Origin: Watersipora subatra | Lineage: Eukaryota; Bryozoa; Gymnolaemata; Cheilostomatida; Watersiporidae | DNA length: 64,000 bases | NCBI RefSeq assembly: GCF_963576615.1 | Contig: NC_088712.1 | Span: forward strand, 30,037,870 to 30,101,869 | Direction of reading: 5' to 3' | Notes under the pieces: model-generated | Told to the model about the DNA's origin: nothing | What the model saw: the letters and a program-made list of their open reading frames with translations, nothing else | Databases searched by the model: none | In this document: piece after piece, positions 36,747-49,649 of the stretch | How the letters are laid out: every line of letters begins with the position of its first letter | How positions within the stretch are numbered: position 1 is the first letter of the stretch | Translations under genes and position numbers: made by a program

Positions 36747-37781
36747 CAGGGGTCGGCAACCTTTTCCACTGAAAAAGCCATTTGGACTCGTTTTCCACAG
36801 GAAAGAACAAAGTGGGAGCCAAAAACCTCCTTTGATACTTTAAATAAAAAATAAATAAATACTTCATGTAACATTTTTGTTTAGCTTTTAATGCTTTTAT
36901 ACCCTGTTTACACCATAAAGCTAAAAGGTCTGGCATGTATAATGATTTAACAGCTGAAAAAACACTGTACACTTTTGCAAAGAATAATAAAATAGCTAAT
37001 AATAACTTGAACATAATGTGAAAATACTTGCGTTTGTTTTACTTTCAAGAAAAATTGCAACTTCATGTTTAATTCAGCCCTCCTTTTAATAAAACCCCAA
37101 ACTTAAATTCTAACTGCAGCAAATGTGCTACGTTTCTTCTGTGTGCTGTCCTTTGTTTTTTAGTATTCGTCATAGTTTGCCTACCTGGGGTCAAAAAATC
37201 AAAAAGTGTCATGCTGGCTGGTGTAACTTGGGTGGTTTTATTGGCGCATAAATAATGACACATAATGTGACGGACGCCGGGCCACGAATTTAATTCTGAT
37301 GTTTTATTTACTCGCATGTAATTACTCTTATATATATTTTGCATGTTGGGTCTCTCTTCATTATGCGTATTATTGCTAATACTTTGTTAGTTTGGCCGTA
37401 ACTAAGCCAACGTGTTAGCGACTCCATTAATCATTATTCTTATATGGCTTCCTACTTGGTTACAATATACCATACGGGGAAAATATATATGTGTATATAG
37501 GGAGCGCTCTCACTAGGAGAGCAGAGTAGTCGCAGACCACGACTAATGGAATTTCCTTCGGAATAAAATGAACAAAAAACAACACTCACTTCTCTTACAT
37601 TTATGCAACATTTTTTCAGACCTAGATCGTGCCTGAGTAAAGGCCAGCAAATCCTTTACAATAACAAGGGACAATGTTTGATTTATCACCATAATTACAA
37701 TTTATCCAAAGTCAGAGGGAGCCGCAGCGAGGGGATGGAAAAGCTGCATGCGGCTCCGGAGCCGCAGGTTGTCAACCCCTG
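36747..37781. mobile_element. Third hAT-type element
   Basis: The ends are CAGGGGTCGGCAACC and, as reverse complement, CAGGGGTTGACAACC. The flanking 8-mers CGATAGAC and CATTAGAC match at 6 of 8 positions, an eroded duplication. Subterminal GGCTCCGGAGCC-type inverted motifs occur at the right end. No transposase frame is found. The interior includes an LTR-like segment (37266-37599). Confidence 0.8.
37266..37599 (+). mobile_element. Possible solo LTR nested in the hAT element
   Basis: The segment starts TGTGACGGACGCCGGGCCAC. It holds a TATA-type box followed by GGGAGCGCTCTCAC, has AATAAAATGAAC near its right end, and ends CTTACA. This order is typical of Ty3/gypsy LTRs, but no target duplication was found, so the borders are tentative. 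Confidence 0.45.
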
Positions 37782-38213
37782 CATTAGACACCAGAGTACA
37801 ATGAGGAGTGATCAAACGTGCTAGCTGGATTCGTTATAAACTATCACTCTGGCAGCATATCAGATCTCTGATTCAGATTCCAATCTCCGATCATCATATC
37901 TATTCTGCCACTCACCTTTGTTACAGAGTTCTCCTGTCCACCCAAAGCAGCAGTGGTTAACTGTTTCTTCTACCCCATCCTGTGCATCAGTTGATTCAAC
38001 ACTGGAGCAAAAACACACAAGTTTTGTTATACAATAAATTAGTTGCTTGTTGCTTACAAGATTACTGTCAGCTTGCACGATGGGCTTGCTTAAACTTATT
38101 GTCATTTTTGACTTTCAGTTGTCACATTATTCTAATTGTGCTAAAGGGCATGGTACTACGGGATTGCTTTATAGAACACAACTTCACCCCTTCTGACCTC
38201 ATCCACGTGATCA

Positions 38214-40322
38214 AATCACAGTTCTGAGACCATATATACCATATGATAAACATATTACAGTTCTGAGACCATATATACTATATGATAAACATATCACAGT
38301 TCTGAGACCATATATACTGCATGATAAACATGTCACAGTTCTGAGACCATATATACTACATGATAAACATATCACAGTGCTGAAACCATATATACTGCAT
38401 GATAAACATGTCACAGTTCTGAGACCATATATACTACATGATAAACATATCGCAGTTCTGAAACCATATATACTACATGATAAACATATCACAGTTCTGA
38501 GACCATATATATTACATGATAAACATATCACAGTTCTGAGACCATATATACTACATGATAAACATATCACAGTTCTGAAACCATATATATTACATGATAA
38601 ACATATTACAGTTCTGAGACCATATATATTACATGATAAACATACCACAGTTCTGAGACCATATATACTACATGATAAACATATCACAGTTCTGAAACCA
38701 TATATACTATATGATAAACATATCACAGTTCTGAGACCATATATACTACATGATAAACATATTACAGGTCTGAGACCATATATATTACATGATAAACATA
38801 TCACAGTTCTGAGACCATATATACTACATGATAAACATATCACAGTTCTGAGACCATATATACTGCATGATAAACATGTCACAGTTCTGAGACCATATAT
38901 ACTACATGATAAACATATTACAGTTCTGAGACCATATATACTGCATGATAAACATGTCACAGTTCTGAGACCATATATACTACATGATAAACATATCACA
39001 GTGCTGAAACCATATATACTGCATGATAAACATGTCACAGTTCTGAGACCATATATATTACATGATAAACATAACATACCACAGTTCTGAGACCATATAT
39101 ACTACATGATAAACATATCACAGTTCTGAGACCATATATATTACATGATAAACATATCACAGTTCTGAGACCATATATACTACATGATAAACATATCACA
39201 GTTCTGAGACCATATATATTACATGATAAACATATCACAGTTCTGAGACCATATATACTACATGATAAACATACCACAGTTCTGAGACCATATATACTAC
39301 ATGATAAACATATTACAGTTCTGAGACCATATATACTGCATGATAAACATATTACAGTTCTGAGACCATATATACTACATGATAAACATATCACAGTTCT
39401 GAGACCATATATACTACATGATGAACATATCACAGTTCTGAGACCATATATACTACATGATAAACATATCACAGTTCTGAGACCATATATACTATATGAT
39501 AAACATATCACAGTTCTGAGACCATATATATTACATGATAAACATATCACAGTTCTGAGACCATATATATTACATGATAAACATATCACAGTTCTGAAAC
39601 CATATATACTACATGATGAACATATCACAGTTCTGAGACCATATATACTACATGATAAACATATCACAGTTCTGAGACCATATATACTATATGATAAACA
39701 TATCACAGTTCTGAGACCATATATATTACATGATAAACATATCACAGTTCTGAGACCATATATATTACATGATAAACATATCACAGTTCTGAGACCATAT
39801 ATACTACATGATGAACATATCACAGTTCTGAAACCATATATACTATATGATAAACATATCACAGTTCTGAGACCATATATACTACATGATAAACATATCA
39901 CAGTTCTGAGACCATATATACTGCATGATAAACATATCACAGTTCTGAGACCATATATACTACATGATGAACATATCACAGTTCTGAGACCATATATACT
40001 ACATGATGAACATATCACAGTTCTGAGACCATATATACTACATGATGAACATATCACAGTTCTGAGACCATATATATTACATGATAAACATATTACAGTT
40101 CTGAGACCATATATATTACATGATGAACATATCACAGTTCTGAGACCATATATACTACATGATAAACATATCACAGTTCTGAGACCATATATATTACATG
40201 ATAAACATATCACAGTTCTGAGACCATATATACTACATGATAAACATATCACAGTTCTGAGACCATATATATTACATGATGAACATATCACAGTTCTGAG
40301 ACCATATATACTACATGATAAA
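38214..40322. repeat. 39-bp minisatellite, about 54 units
   Basis: The unit is CACAGTTCTGAGACCATATA, then TACTACATGATAAACATAT. Period 39 leaves frames open on both strands (288 and 467 codons minus, 237 codons plus). These repeat a 13-residue motif and are not genes. One irregular junction (AACATAACATACC at 39067-39080) shifts the frame. It is unrelated in sequence to the 39-bp array of intron 5. Confidence 0.98.
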
Positions 40323-40885
40323 TTACTACATAATAAGGCGAGCAAGGCTGGAAACATACGAGTCACAGAAGTGGCTAGTTGGTCGGACGAAGACGAGAAG
40401 ATGACTGAAAGTGAGTAGAAATAGCAACAAGGCTTCACATCCTTTCATCTGTAATGTACATATATTGCATTTATAAAATACACAGAATCAGCAACAATAT
40501 GTATTACAGTCAATCGATGCTCTTATTGATGTTTCATATCCTTTTTTATTAATTTTGATAACAACACATTTTGCTCTTAGCTAAACCAGAACAGAACTTG
40601 ATGATTGAAGTTACGTCAACACCAACTAGAGATTTGCCTCCCTCGATCTGTTCTTAGTGCAACAGAGATAGGCTAACAACTACGCACGTTAGTTCCTGAA
40701 TACTAATATCTTTCATTTTGGCATATGTAGCAAAGTATTATTTGGCTGTTGTACGAATTACGCAAAACAAAAGTGGGAGATTTTGCAAATATTGTCTTGC
40801 AATATATAAATTAATTTCGATGAAAGCAAATATTCAACTAAAACTAAACTTTTAAGCTATAAGAATACCGAAATACATATATTAT
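40323..40885. other. Gene-free stretch
   Basis: No gene or element is recognised. Confidence 0.5.
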
Positions 40886-41278
40886 TATATGTACATGTGC
40901 GATTATATGTACATGTATGATTATAAGTACATGTATGATTATATGTACATGTGCAATTATATGTACATGTATGATTGTAAGTACATGTATGATTATATGT
41001 ACATGTATGATTATGTGTACATGTATGATTATATGTACATGTGTGATTATATGTCATGTATGATTATACGTACATGTATGAGTATATGTACATGTGTGAT
41101 TATATGTACATGTATGATTATACGTACATGTATGATTATATGTACATGTATGATTATATGTACATGTATGATTATATGTACATGTATGATTATATGTACA
41201 TGTATGATTATATGTACATGTATGATTATATGTACATGTATGATTATATGTGCATGTATGATTATGTGCATGTATTAA
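40886..41278. repeat. 18-bp minisatellite, about 21 units
   Basis: The unit is TATGTACATGTATGATTA. Frames on both strands are open but repetitive. Confidence 0.97.
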
Positions 41279-41445
41279 TAGAGACCCGTAAAAGGCTTAA
41301 ACTCTAGAACAGTCAGCGTTCAAATGCTGACGGGTGCAACGATAATACGCCTACAATTATACTAGTGGTGAGGTTTGTTTTCGTGACAAGTATCAAGTTA
41401 TGCAAAATAGAGCTCTTCAAAAACCCTGACAAGCAGAAAACAAAG

Positions 41446-41450
41446 CGGTA

Positions 41451-41518
<68 letters not shown>

Positions 41519-42280
41519 CCTTCAAAGTTAGTACGTGTGTGATTCGATTTTTCCAACTATAGCTATTAAAATCTTGGAATGAAAAATCTGTATCGCAGAC
41601 AGTTTGATCTCAGAATCTCCCATTTCTCAGACGATATGCTAAACCATTGAGCTACACGAGATGCATTGGATTCATTGGGTGATGTGTGGTTATCTATGTT
41701 AAAATAATCATAGCATTACGTTACGGTGCAACATGATTTTATGCTTGCTCTGATGGCTCTTATTAGTAATTTTAGTAATACGAATAACAGCGTACTCAAA
41801 TAAGCCAATGGCAATGTGCCAGGCTAATGGTAGAGGCAAGCAACTTCATTACCTGCCATTTTTTATAAGTTGTATTAATACCTAGTCTAGATATGTAAAT
41901 CTGAAAGTTTGTGTCTGATTCAGTTTGTCCAGCTATAGCTATTAAAATCGTGGAATGAAGAATCCATATTACAGAAAGTTTGATCTCAGAACTTCCCGTT
42001 CCCAGACGATATGCTAAGCCATTGAGCTATGTGAGATTGATGGATTCATTGGGCGATATATGTAGCTATATGGGTGAAAATACGCATACCGCTCTTCATT
42101 ATGGCACAACGTCATTTTATGCTTCCTCTCACGTCTCTTATTAATAAGAACCATAGGTAACTAGCTTACTCAAATTGGCCATTGACAATATTCCAGGCTA
42201 ATGGCAGGCAACTACATTACCTGTCACTGTTTATAAGCTGATTTTTAATGCCCAAGCAACGCCGGGCATTCCGCTAGTTT
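41446..42280. mobile_element. Two tandem Helitron/Helentron-like non-autonomous copies
   Basis: Two head-to-tail copies, about 41446-41880 and 41886-42280. They share TAGCTATTAAAATC-TGGAATGA, then TTTGATCTCAGAA, CAGACGATATGCTAA, CCATTGAGCTA and a ...GGCTAATGG...CATTACCTG end. The second ends GCCCAAGCAACGCCGGGCAT followed by TCCGCTAGT, a short GC hairpin before a CTAGT terminus, as in Helitron 3' ends. The left end is a (TA)n tract (41454-41517). A tRNA-like T-arm/D-arm pattern is visible on the minus strand. No Rep/helicase coding is present. Confidence 0.6.
41454..41517. repeat. (TA)n microsatellite, about 32 units
   Basis: Pure TA run. It lies exactly where other copies of the Helitron-like family start with a short TCTATATATA tract, so it looks like expansion of the element's own 5' end. 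Confidence 0.97.
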
Positions 42281-42284
42281 TTAC

Positions 42285-42490
42285 AATAATATGACACGTG
42301 TCCATCAAAAGTCACGTCGAGAAGTTAAAGAAAAAATCGCCGTGATTGAGATTTAAACTCGCAACATTCTGCATGGTAGACCAACACTCTACCACCTGTA
42401 TCAATCTGCCACCTTTTCGTATTTCAGAATAATTGTGCAGTAAGCCGTTGCACTTGATGATCTCTCATGGCTCACCGGACCAATAGAGTG
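42285..42490. repeat. tRNA-like module following the Helitron-like end
   Basis: Begins AATAATATGACACGTGTCC right after CTAGT. It includes GATTGAGATTTAAACTCGCA and GGTAGACCAACACTCTACCA, resembling the T-arm and D-arm of a tRNA on the minus strand. Relatives directly follow other Helitron-like ends at 52625-52790 and 55283-55480. Confidence 0.5.
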
Positions 42491-45400
42491 CTAGTAATAA
42501 TAATAAAATAAAACTTCAAATTACTAAGTTTCTACCTAGTTAAGTAGATAACTATACATTGTAACACCAAGAAATTACTCATGATTAGATAATCAGCAGG
42601 TACCCATTTTCACAAAACATGCGTAAACATTGTCATGCCAACTACAAAGTACACAGAGGCTTGATTTTATTATAATAAAACATGAAGGAATGACATGAAG
42701 TGACCAATAGTTTGATGGAATTTGGTGAACAGCACTTATCCAATGTAGTAATTATATACGATACATACAATAATATATAATATTAATATTGTAATAATTA
42801 TACATGTATATGTTTTAACCCTAACCAATCCTGAACATTACATCCAACTCTGACATTACAATGTTCAGAGTTAATGTTTAAACTCATTTAGCAGCAAAAA
42901 AAACAAACTAGAACTCAGACAAAGCTCATACTTACTTCTAATTTGTTTTCATGTGGGAAATCAAAGTAGCTTTTCTTGAGTCATGCAAGTCGACTAATTG
43001 CGACGAAATCACATGCTTCATTGGTGACCTCTTGATTGGTCTATTTAGTTCTCAACTCTTGATGAAGATGTAATCTCCAGGCTTTGAAACATAATATCTT
43101 AATTGAATTTACTCCATGAAAATTCACTAAATACTGAACTAAATTTTTTTTCATGGCTGGGTGTCCAAAACTTGAACTGTCATTTCTTACACCTCAAAAG
43201 GTTGGCGCAGAATGGGTTAAACACTGAATGCAAATTTGTGCTACATTGTGGTCAGATGGTATGCTTGTTTAGGGTAATCAGACATTCAATCACATCCCAA
43301 ATGTTTTATTAATTACATTAACACGCAGCCGTATGATGCCAAACCTTGAGTAATCACTAACACAAAACAAAGTCGAATAAAACTACTGAACGACCTTATT
43401 ATAATACTTGAGAATCACAAGAAAGTCTATGGTGCAGAATATTGATATGCACTCGTAAACAACGCTGGAAAGCGTACTAGTAATAGTAATGCAAACTTTG
43501 GCATACTAAACGCAACAAATAAATGTTTCAATGATTTTAATGAAAATATCGCAAAAAACCCCTGTTATAAAATGTGTATACAGTTATCGCACGAATGGGC
43601 AAATTTCACAGAATGATAATACTACCTCAAAAGTTGGCAAGTGAACCGATGTTATGTGCAAACAATAACGATTTATTGTGAGAAGCTATAAATTATTTTT
43701 ATATGTTGGTGATCATCTGAATAACACGTTCAGACTTTGGTTCATATGAAAGTTCAAAAAAGTAAATACAATATTGCAATGTTTGGTGAAACGACGAAAC
43801 AGCCATCAATATCAAGAGCGTGTGGTTCTTAACAGTCATAGACGTTCACGAATTTTACTTATCGGTGTGGAACTTCAAAAGCACAATCGTTTACTTTTAG
43901 GATCACGAGCTAGTCAAGGTAATTTTCAATAGAACAACCCAACTCTCGCTAATAGAATTACAAAACATTGGAACAACCTGCCGTTGCAAATTTGGTTTCG
44001 CTACAAATTATGCGAAATAGTAATATACCCATGTCCGCGAGAGCAGATTTGGCTTTTTGTCCGCTGTTAAATCACCATGGTCATTCGTTATAAACTACTT
44101 CGACTGTTTTAAAGTCGACCGGTATTGTTAAAAAGATAGGACAACTGCTAACTTTGCACGTCTACAAACCCAGAACACAAATATTAGCAATAGGTCTTCG
44201 TTTCATCACATTCGTTCACTGGTTTAAATATAATTAATTAAGATAAGTACGTTTATTTTTACGACTGGCTGCTTGTGAGTCCGGCATATTTTTTAACAAG
44301 AGAACCACATCATTATCGTGGCAGTCTGTTTGTGTGACAATGAACGTTCTTATTTTAGTCTGATCCAATATTTAAAACCTGCTCTATTTTGTGCCCATCT
44401 GTGGTATTTATTGCAATAACAACTCACTTTTTTGCATTTATTGGCTGTGCTTTTAAATGTCAATGGCAATATCTCTAACCCTCTATTTGCAGGGATTGCA
44501 CCTCGAAACTTGTTGCTCCTGTTAAAGGAAAAATATCGCTTCCTCCGGATACTGACAAATGGAAATGGCCAGGAAGATACAACTGTTCTGCTGGTACACA
44601 GTGACGCTGGTGCAATTTATGAGATTGCCAGTTTAGTTGCTTATTGACAATAATATTTGCTGGTGCACAGTGGATGCTGAAGGGCAGACAATTGCTAGCT
44701 AGTTAATGCTTGTAGAAAGATCCAGAGAAGGTTGCAGTTTGTCTTGTATTCTGCACAAGTATGAATATAGCTCTACCTACAGAAGTATTTATACCTTAAA
44801 GGGCAGGCCTTAGCAAGTTGAAGAGAGTGCAAGTGGATGTGTCAACTATACCGAGTAGTTAATTATATGAAAGTTACGATTATTTGGAGTTGGTAGAAAA
44901 CAGGCCGAGCATTCAAAATCATGATTATAGTACACACCTAATAGTTACGCACACAAAAGAAACAAATGAAGATATATCTCTACACCGTATTGCTTGTATC
45001 AGTCCACATTACTCTCCTCCACTAGGATTGAGGTACAAATCCGACTATTTTAAACAATTGAGGCTCTGGAAGAGTGAGAATGTCTTTATTTGTCGAGTTT
45101 CACCTTAAATACAGCAAGGAGGTCCTTTTGTCTGATCAACTGGCTCACCATCTTTTTTATTTTTTCAAATTTAAATTTGTCTTATCTTGTCAGTTCATTT
45201 TTCATGTTGCAGAGCTGATGAATTTGAATGACATTTGTTTGCAGAGCTGTGAGAGAATCGAGCCTGGTGAATATGGTTCTTATTTCTAAACCTTGACTTG
45301 AGCTGGTTTAGTTCAAAATCTGTAAGCCAATCCATTTCTGTGTATGAACGGGTCGATTTGATGTTTCTGCTATTGGTTGAGTACCATCTTGAGGCTTTGC

Positions 45401-45740
45401 CTCCTTTGATTCATTAATCAGAATTTGCTAGAGTTGATTGTTCTCATGCACTTATTTTGGTTTTGGCTCATCTGAGTGTCTTGATAGTTTTTGTTAGTTC
45501 TGGGGTGGGCAACTCCAGCGTTGGAGATAGAAACTTCAGTGCTGTGTTATTCTGAGGAAACAGCTGATCCTTTAGTTTGTTTTAGCAAATAGTTTTCAGT
45601 CTCCCAACTTTCTGCTCACGTCTTAAAGGCTGCTGACTAGGTTTTTTGCAACTAGGGTCAGAGTTAGGAGTTAGAACTTAGGTTGTAATTTGGTACTGCT
45701 TTTCTTTCTGAAACGCTCAACATTCATACTTGATAACCTT
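42491..45740. other. Gene-free stretch with unexplained short frames
   Basis: No gene is recognised. At 44490-44650 an AG-preceded segment reads in one frame DCTSKLVAPVKGKISLPPDT and then a stop within 40 codons; I cannot assign it. Frames at 44884-45289 are likewise unassigned. These may be remnants of mobile-element genes. Confidence 0.35.
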
Positions 45741-47560
45741 TTCACAGATTTTGTTTCTGTTTCTAAATCAGATTTTTTGATTTGCTGATCACAAACAAAT
45801 CTATGACTATCAACAATCCTTTCTGAAAGTTTTGCTGAATAATTTCTAGATCAGATTTTCCGATTTGCTGATCACAAACAAATCTATGACTATCAGCAAT
45901 TCTTTTTGAGAGTTTTGCTGCATAATTACTCCTTGCCTGTTCCATATGTCAATGAGGTCCAGCAATGAGATTATCTGGAAAATTCAGTTCTCGCCAAAGC
46001 ATCACAAAGCTAGCGGTTTCGTTGGTGAGGGAATGTGGTGTTGCACATAATGATCGCACAAACTAAGATAGTATCAGATCTCAATCAGTTTCCTTTCTCG
46101 ACAGCAACAGTGATCTGACAGCATCACTTAGATCACGATTGCCACGCTCTACTGTCCCATTACCTTGTAAGTGATAGCTAATGGTGTGACTCTTTCTGAC
46201 ACCCCCACATGTTAGATGCTCATGTATGAGTTTTGGTTCAAATTGAGACCCCATATCACTGTGAATTCTCTCAGGTAGCCCAAAATAAGCAAAATCATTT
46301 GATCTAAAATGTCGGTGACTGTCCTGGTGATTCCATCTGGTATGGCAATGGCATCTTGCTATCTGTTGAAATGATTAAATAAAACCAAGTTCACTTCATT
46401 GCCTTTTGGGGTTGTGTGGGTGGGCAGGAGGTTCCACCAGGTCGATGAATACAATTTGCTAGGTCTTGCCAGCAAATAATCTGTGCTGGACCTGGCTGAC
46501 GGGTGTCTGCTGCTCTTTGCTGCCTGACAGATTTTGCATGTCTTCACCATCCTACAGACATTGCCAAACGTGGCTGGCCAGTATCGTGCGTGCCAAAATC
46601 ATTTGTATGGTTAGTTTATTCTAGCATGGTGTTGTGTGCTTTTTGCACGACGAGTGCCTTCCTGCCTGTGGGCCAACAATGACCCAATCTGCTCACTTGT
46701 TATGAGTTATCTTGATCTGTAAGATTCCTTCTTCAATTCGACATAGCACAGTTCTTCTGTTAACTTTTTATGTTTTAGGTCTTCTTGGTCAAGTGCCTCT
46801 CTGTCAATCCTTTGATCTTACTCTAAGGCTGCAATGATACGCGCCGTGCTGCTGCCAGCATGCCGCTTTAAGACTGGTATTTCATGGCTAACTGGGTCCG
46901 TCAGTCTGATTTGACTGGTAATGGTTTTTCTATATCTGGAGTCGCACTCTCTGTATGGAGTGTGGTTTCGCAGTTTTATTCTTGTAATTTGGTTCTAGTA
47001 GGCCCTCTATTTCTGTCTTCAATACATTTGCATTGTTCGCATTCCGTACAATTTCTGCTGAGCTCGGTCAACATTGTCATATGTTCGTTGTCAGCTAATT
47101 GTTGGAGCAAGATTCTGAACATAGACCGTATTTCCAGCCACTGACCCACTTGGCGAGATGGCTCTTTCCTTGTGAGTAACCACTGTAGTGAAGCATGGCC
47201 GGTGAGCAAGATGAATTGCTGCCAGTACAGATATGGCCTGAAATGCTTCACCAAGAATACTAGTTCAAGGAGTTCTCTTCTCGTGTTGCAGTAGTTCCTC
47301 TAACTACTGGAAAGGGTCTCGGAGTAATAAGCAAGGTCTCTTTTTTTCATTTTTTCTCTTTTTAAACTTGTGAGACTACGGCTTCAACACCATCCAGGCT
47401 AGCATTTGTATTCAGTATATCCTATAGAACTTAGCTGGGCCTGAGTAGGCTAACACCGGTTTTTTGAGTAAAAATGCTCTCAGCTTCTGAAAAGATTCCT
47501 CCTCTGTTTCACTTCATTTGAACTTGGCTCTTTAGCCATCAGGAAATTTAGTGGCTACCG
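45741..47560 (-). pseudogene. Ty3/gypsy-type pol relic (RNase H and integrase)
   Basis: On the minus strand, from high to low coordinates, the pieces are as follows. A KPVLAYSGPAKF-like segment (about 47450) and HASLQWLLTRKEPS (about 47190) come from the RNase H region. CKICQAAKSSRHPSARSS with PKGNEVNLVLFNHFNR follows at 46359-46550. Then comes an integrase-core piece, FGLPERIHSDMGSQFEP to GNGTVERGNRDL (about 46290-46110). This order is that of gypsy pol. Frameshifts and stops occur throughout and no LTRs or gag are seen, so it is a 5'- and 3'-truncated dead copy. A roughly 80-bp tandem duplication lies at its low-coordinate end (45765-45842 and 45849-45927). Confidence 0.82.
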
Positions 47561-47769
47561 TGGCATAATCAGGACAGATAATTCATATAGATGTACTTTT
47601 ATTATTATTCAGATTTGATTTCTGATATCTGTATTGTGTGTAGCTAGCAGTTTGTGTTGTTTGTTTATGCATTTCTCATGATTGTACAATTGATGTGGAA
47701 GCATGTCCATTACGCAGCTTTTCACAAGTTTGCTTTTATTTATAAGCAGGCAGTTATGAGATGACGGAG

Positions 47770-48190
47770 TTACAAGAACTTCACTACATCTTTCTAATAA
47801 TTCTAGAATAATCTATACCTTAGTGTTAGTCATTTGTATATCCAGTTATAGCGATAAAGTTTTAGGAACAAAAAGTCCACTTCATAATGGATTTGAACTC
47901 AGAAACTCTAGTTCTACAGACTGGCGTACTATCCGTTTTACTACGCATCTAAATGGCAAAACTCATGAATAATTGTGCGTATACTTATTAAACTGGTTAA
48001 AATATGCATGCTTGAAGTGCTTGCGAAAATACTATTGGTTATACTAGCATGCTTGAAGATCATGATTGTGTGAGGGATCACGGAGCACAAACGTAATGGT
48101 TACCAGCTGGCTTCACAGCTCTTATTATTGTAAAGATTTAGACTAGCTTAAGTTACTAACTTAAATTACTCAAATTCTTTGCCGTAAGAA
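47770..48190. mobile_element. Helitron-like/tRNA-like family copy
   Basis: Contains CCAGTTATAGCGATAAAGTT, GGATTTGAACTCAGAAACTC and the tail GACTAGCTTAAGTTACTAAC, as in the copies at 52230, 54890 and 61842. Upstream text TTACAAGAACTTCACTA is shared with 54850. Its 3' CTAGT end is not found; a minisatellite follows instead. Confidence 0.6.
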
Positions 48191-48235
48191 TCAATAACAT
48201 ATCAGAAGTTATTCAATCAGGTAAATTAATATTTT

Positions 48236-48755
48236 TAAAATATTAAGTAGTTTACATGTAGTCTCAGCAATATATTAGGTAGTTTACATGTAGTCACAGC
48301 AATATATTAAGCAGTGTACATGTAGTCTCAGCAATATATTAAGTAGTGAACATGTAGTCTCAGCAATATATTAAGTAGTGTACATATAGTCTCAGCAATA
48401 TATTAAGTAGTTTACATGTAGTCTCAGCAATATATTAAGTAGTGTACATGTAGTCTCAGCAATATATTAAGTAGTGAACATGTAGTCTCAGCAATATATT
48501 AAGTAGTTTACATGTAATCTCAGCAGTATATTAAGTAGTGTATATGTAGTCTCAGCAATATATTAAGTAGTGTACATGTAGTCTCAGCAATATATTAAGT
48601 AGTGTATATGTAGTCTCAGCAATATATTAAGTAGTGTATATGTAGTCTCAGCAATATATTAAGTAGTGTACATGTAGTCTCAGCAATATATTAAGTAGTG
48701 AACATGTAGTCTCAGCAATATATTAAGTAGTGAACATGTAGTCTCAGCAATATAT
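48236..48755. repeat. 32-bp minisatellite, about 16 units
   Basis: The unit is TTAAGTAGTGTACATGTAGT followed by CTCAGCAATATA. Confidence 0.97.
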
Positions 48756-49004
48756 ACTTTGCTAAGACACTATATATAAATAAATTTCCGACGTCAGATC
48801 GACAATGTTCATCTTATCAACCTGGTGACAATGAGTTGTCATTGAAAACCCCTCCGAGTATGGCAGGCAAGTGGAATAAAAAAAGAGCTGGTACAAGCAC
48901 ATGCTCTTCCTTGTCTCAATTTTCATGTTTACCTGCATGCCTTGGCAGAGAACTTCGCTGATGCTGATGAGCTTCTTTGTGCAGCTGAACTGTTAGAGAA
49001 CTTC

Positions 49005-49375
49005 TCAAAGACCACTAATAGATACAGTTTCACATGTCTTACAGAAATCGACCTTCTCTTCTTTTAATTGATGGTTTTCTGTTCCAAAAAGATAACAGGC
49101 CAGTGCATAAGTTTTGTTGAGTGTTGCTGCATCTATGTTGTTGTTTATTTCTATGACCATAAACACAGCAACTAAAATGCAGGAGAGATCGGCTGAAACA
49201 TACCACAAGATAGCCCCTTCATAAGATACAACGGCATTAAAACAATCACTACACAATTTGATGTATTTTTGACACAGAGAATTTTGTGGTCTACCAGCTA
49301 ATGGAGTTTCAATATCAGCATTGATTGAACTAATAAAACAAATACATAGCATCAAAATATGAATATTATAAATTA
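49005..49375 (-). other. Unassigned coding-like segment with a second copy at 60188-60440
   Basis: A 116-codon minus-strand frame contains INADIETPLAGRPQNSLCQ, then CSDCFNAVVSYEG and YLFGTENHQLKEEKVDF. A diverged copy on the plus strand at 60188-60440 preserves INADIETPLA and CNDCFNVIVSYE at protein level but has stops. Upstream of the frame the minus strand reads TTTGTTTTATTAG, a good splice acceptor that is lost in the second copy. I do not recognise the family. It is either an exon of an unidentified gene or, more likely, part of a dispersed element. A further minus-strand frame without ATG spans about 49430-49640. Confidence 0.4.
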
Positions 49376-49649
49376 AAATAAATGATATTGGGGAGTTTAT
49401 TATAGTTTCTTACAGTTTATTATTTTCTAATTCTAAGTGCAGCCTGTCTCAATAGATGATTTGGCAACAATCTCCCGAACAATGAATCTTTCTCCTTCTG
49501 TGGTACATAGTACTACTTCCCTGTTGGTGTTATTTATTTCCATTTCTGCAACTCTTATCTCTGACTTGAAATGGAAAAAATCAGCAAATAGTTTTTCTAA
49601 GCAATACCCAAGCCAACACGTGATGCCTTTTTGTTGGCCATAACATGGA

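Noticed and set aside
39035-40438. 467-codon minus-strand open frame
   Set aside because: It is a 13-residue repeat read from a 39-bp minisatellite; both strands are open because the period is divisible by three.
44432-45289. A third cellular gene
   Set aside because: Short frames with plausible composition but inconsistent splice signals and no recognised family.
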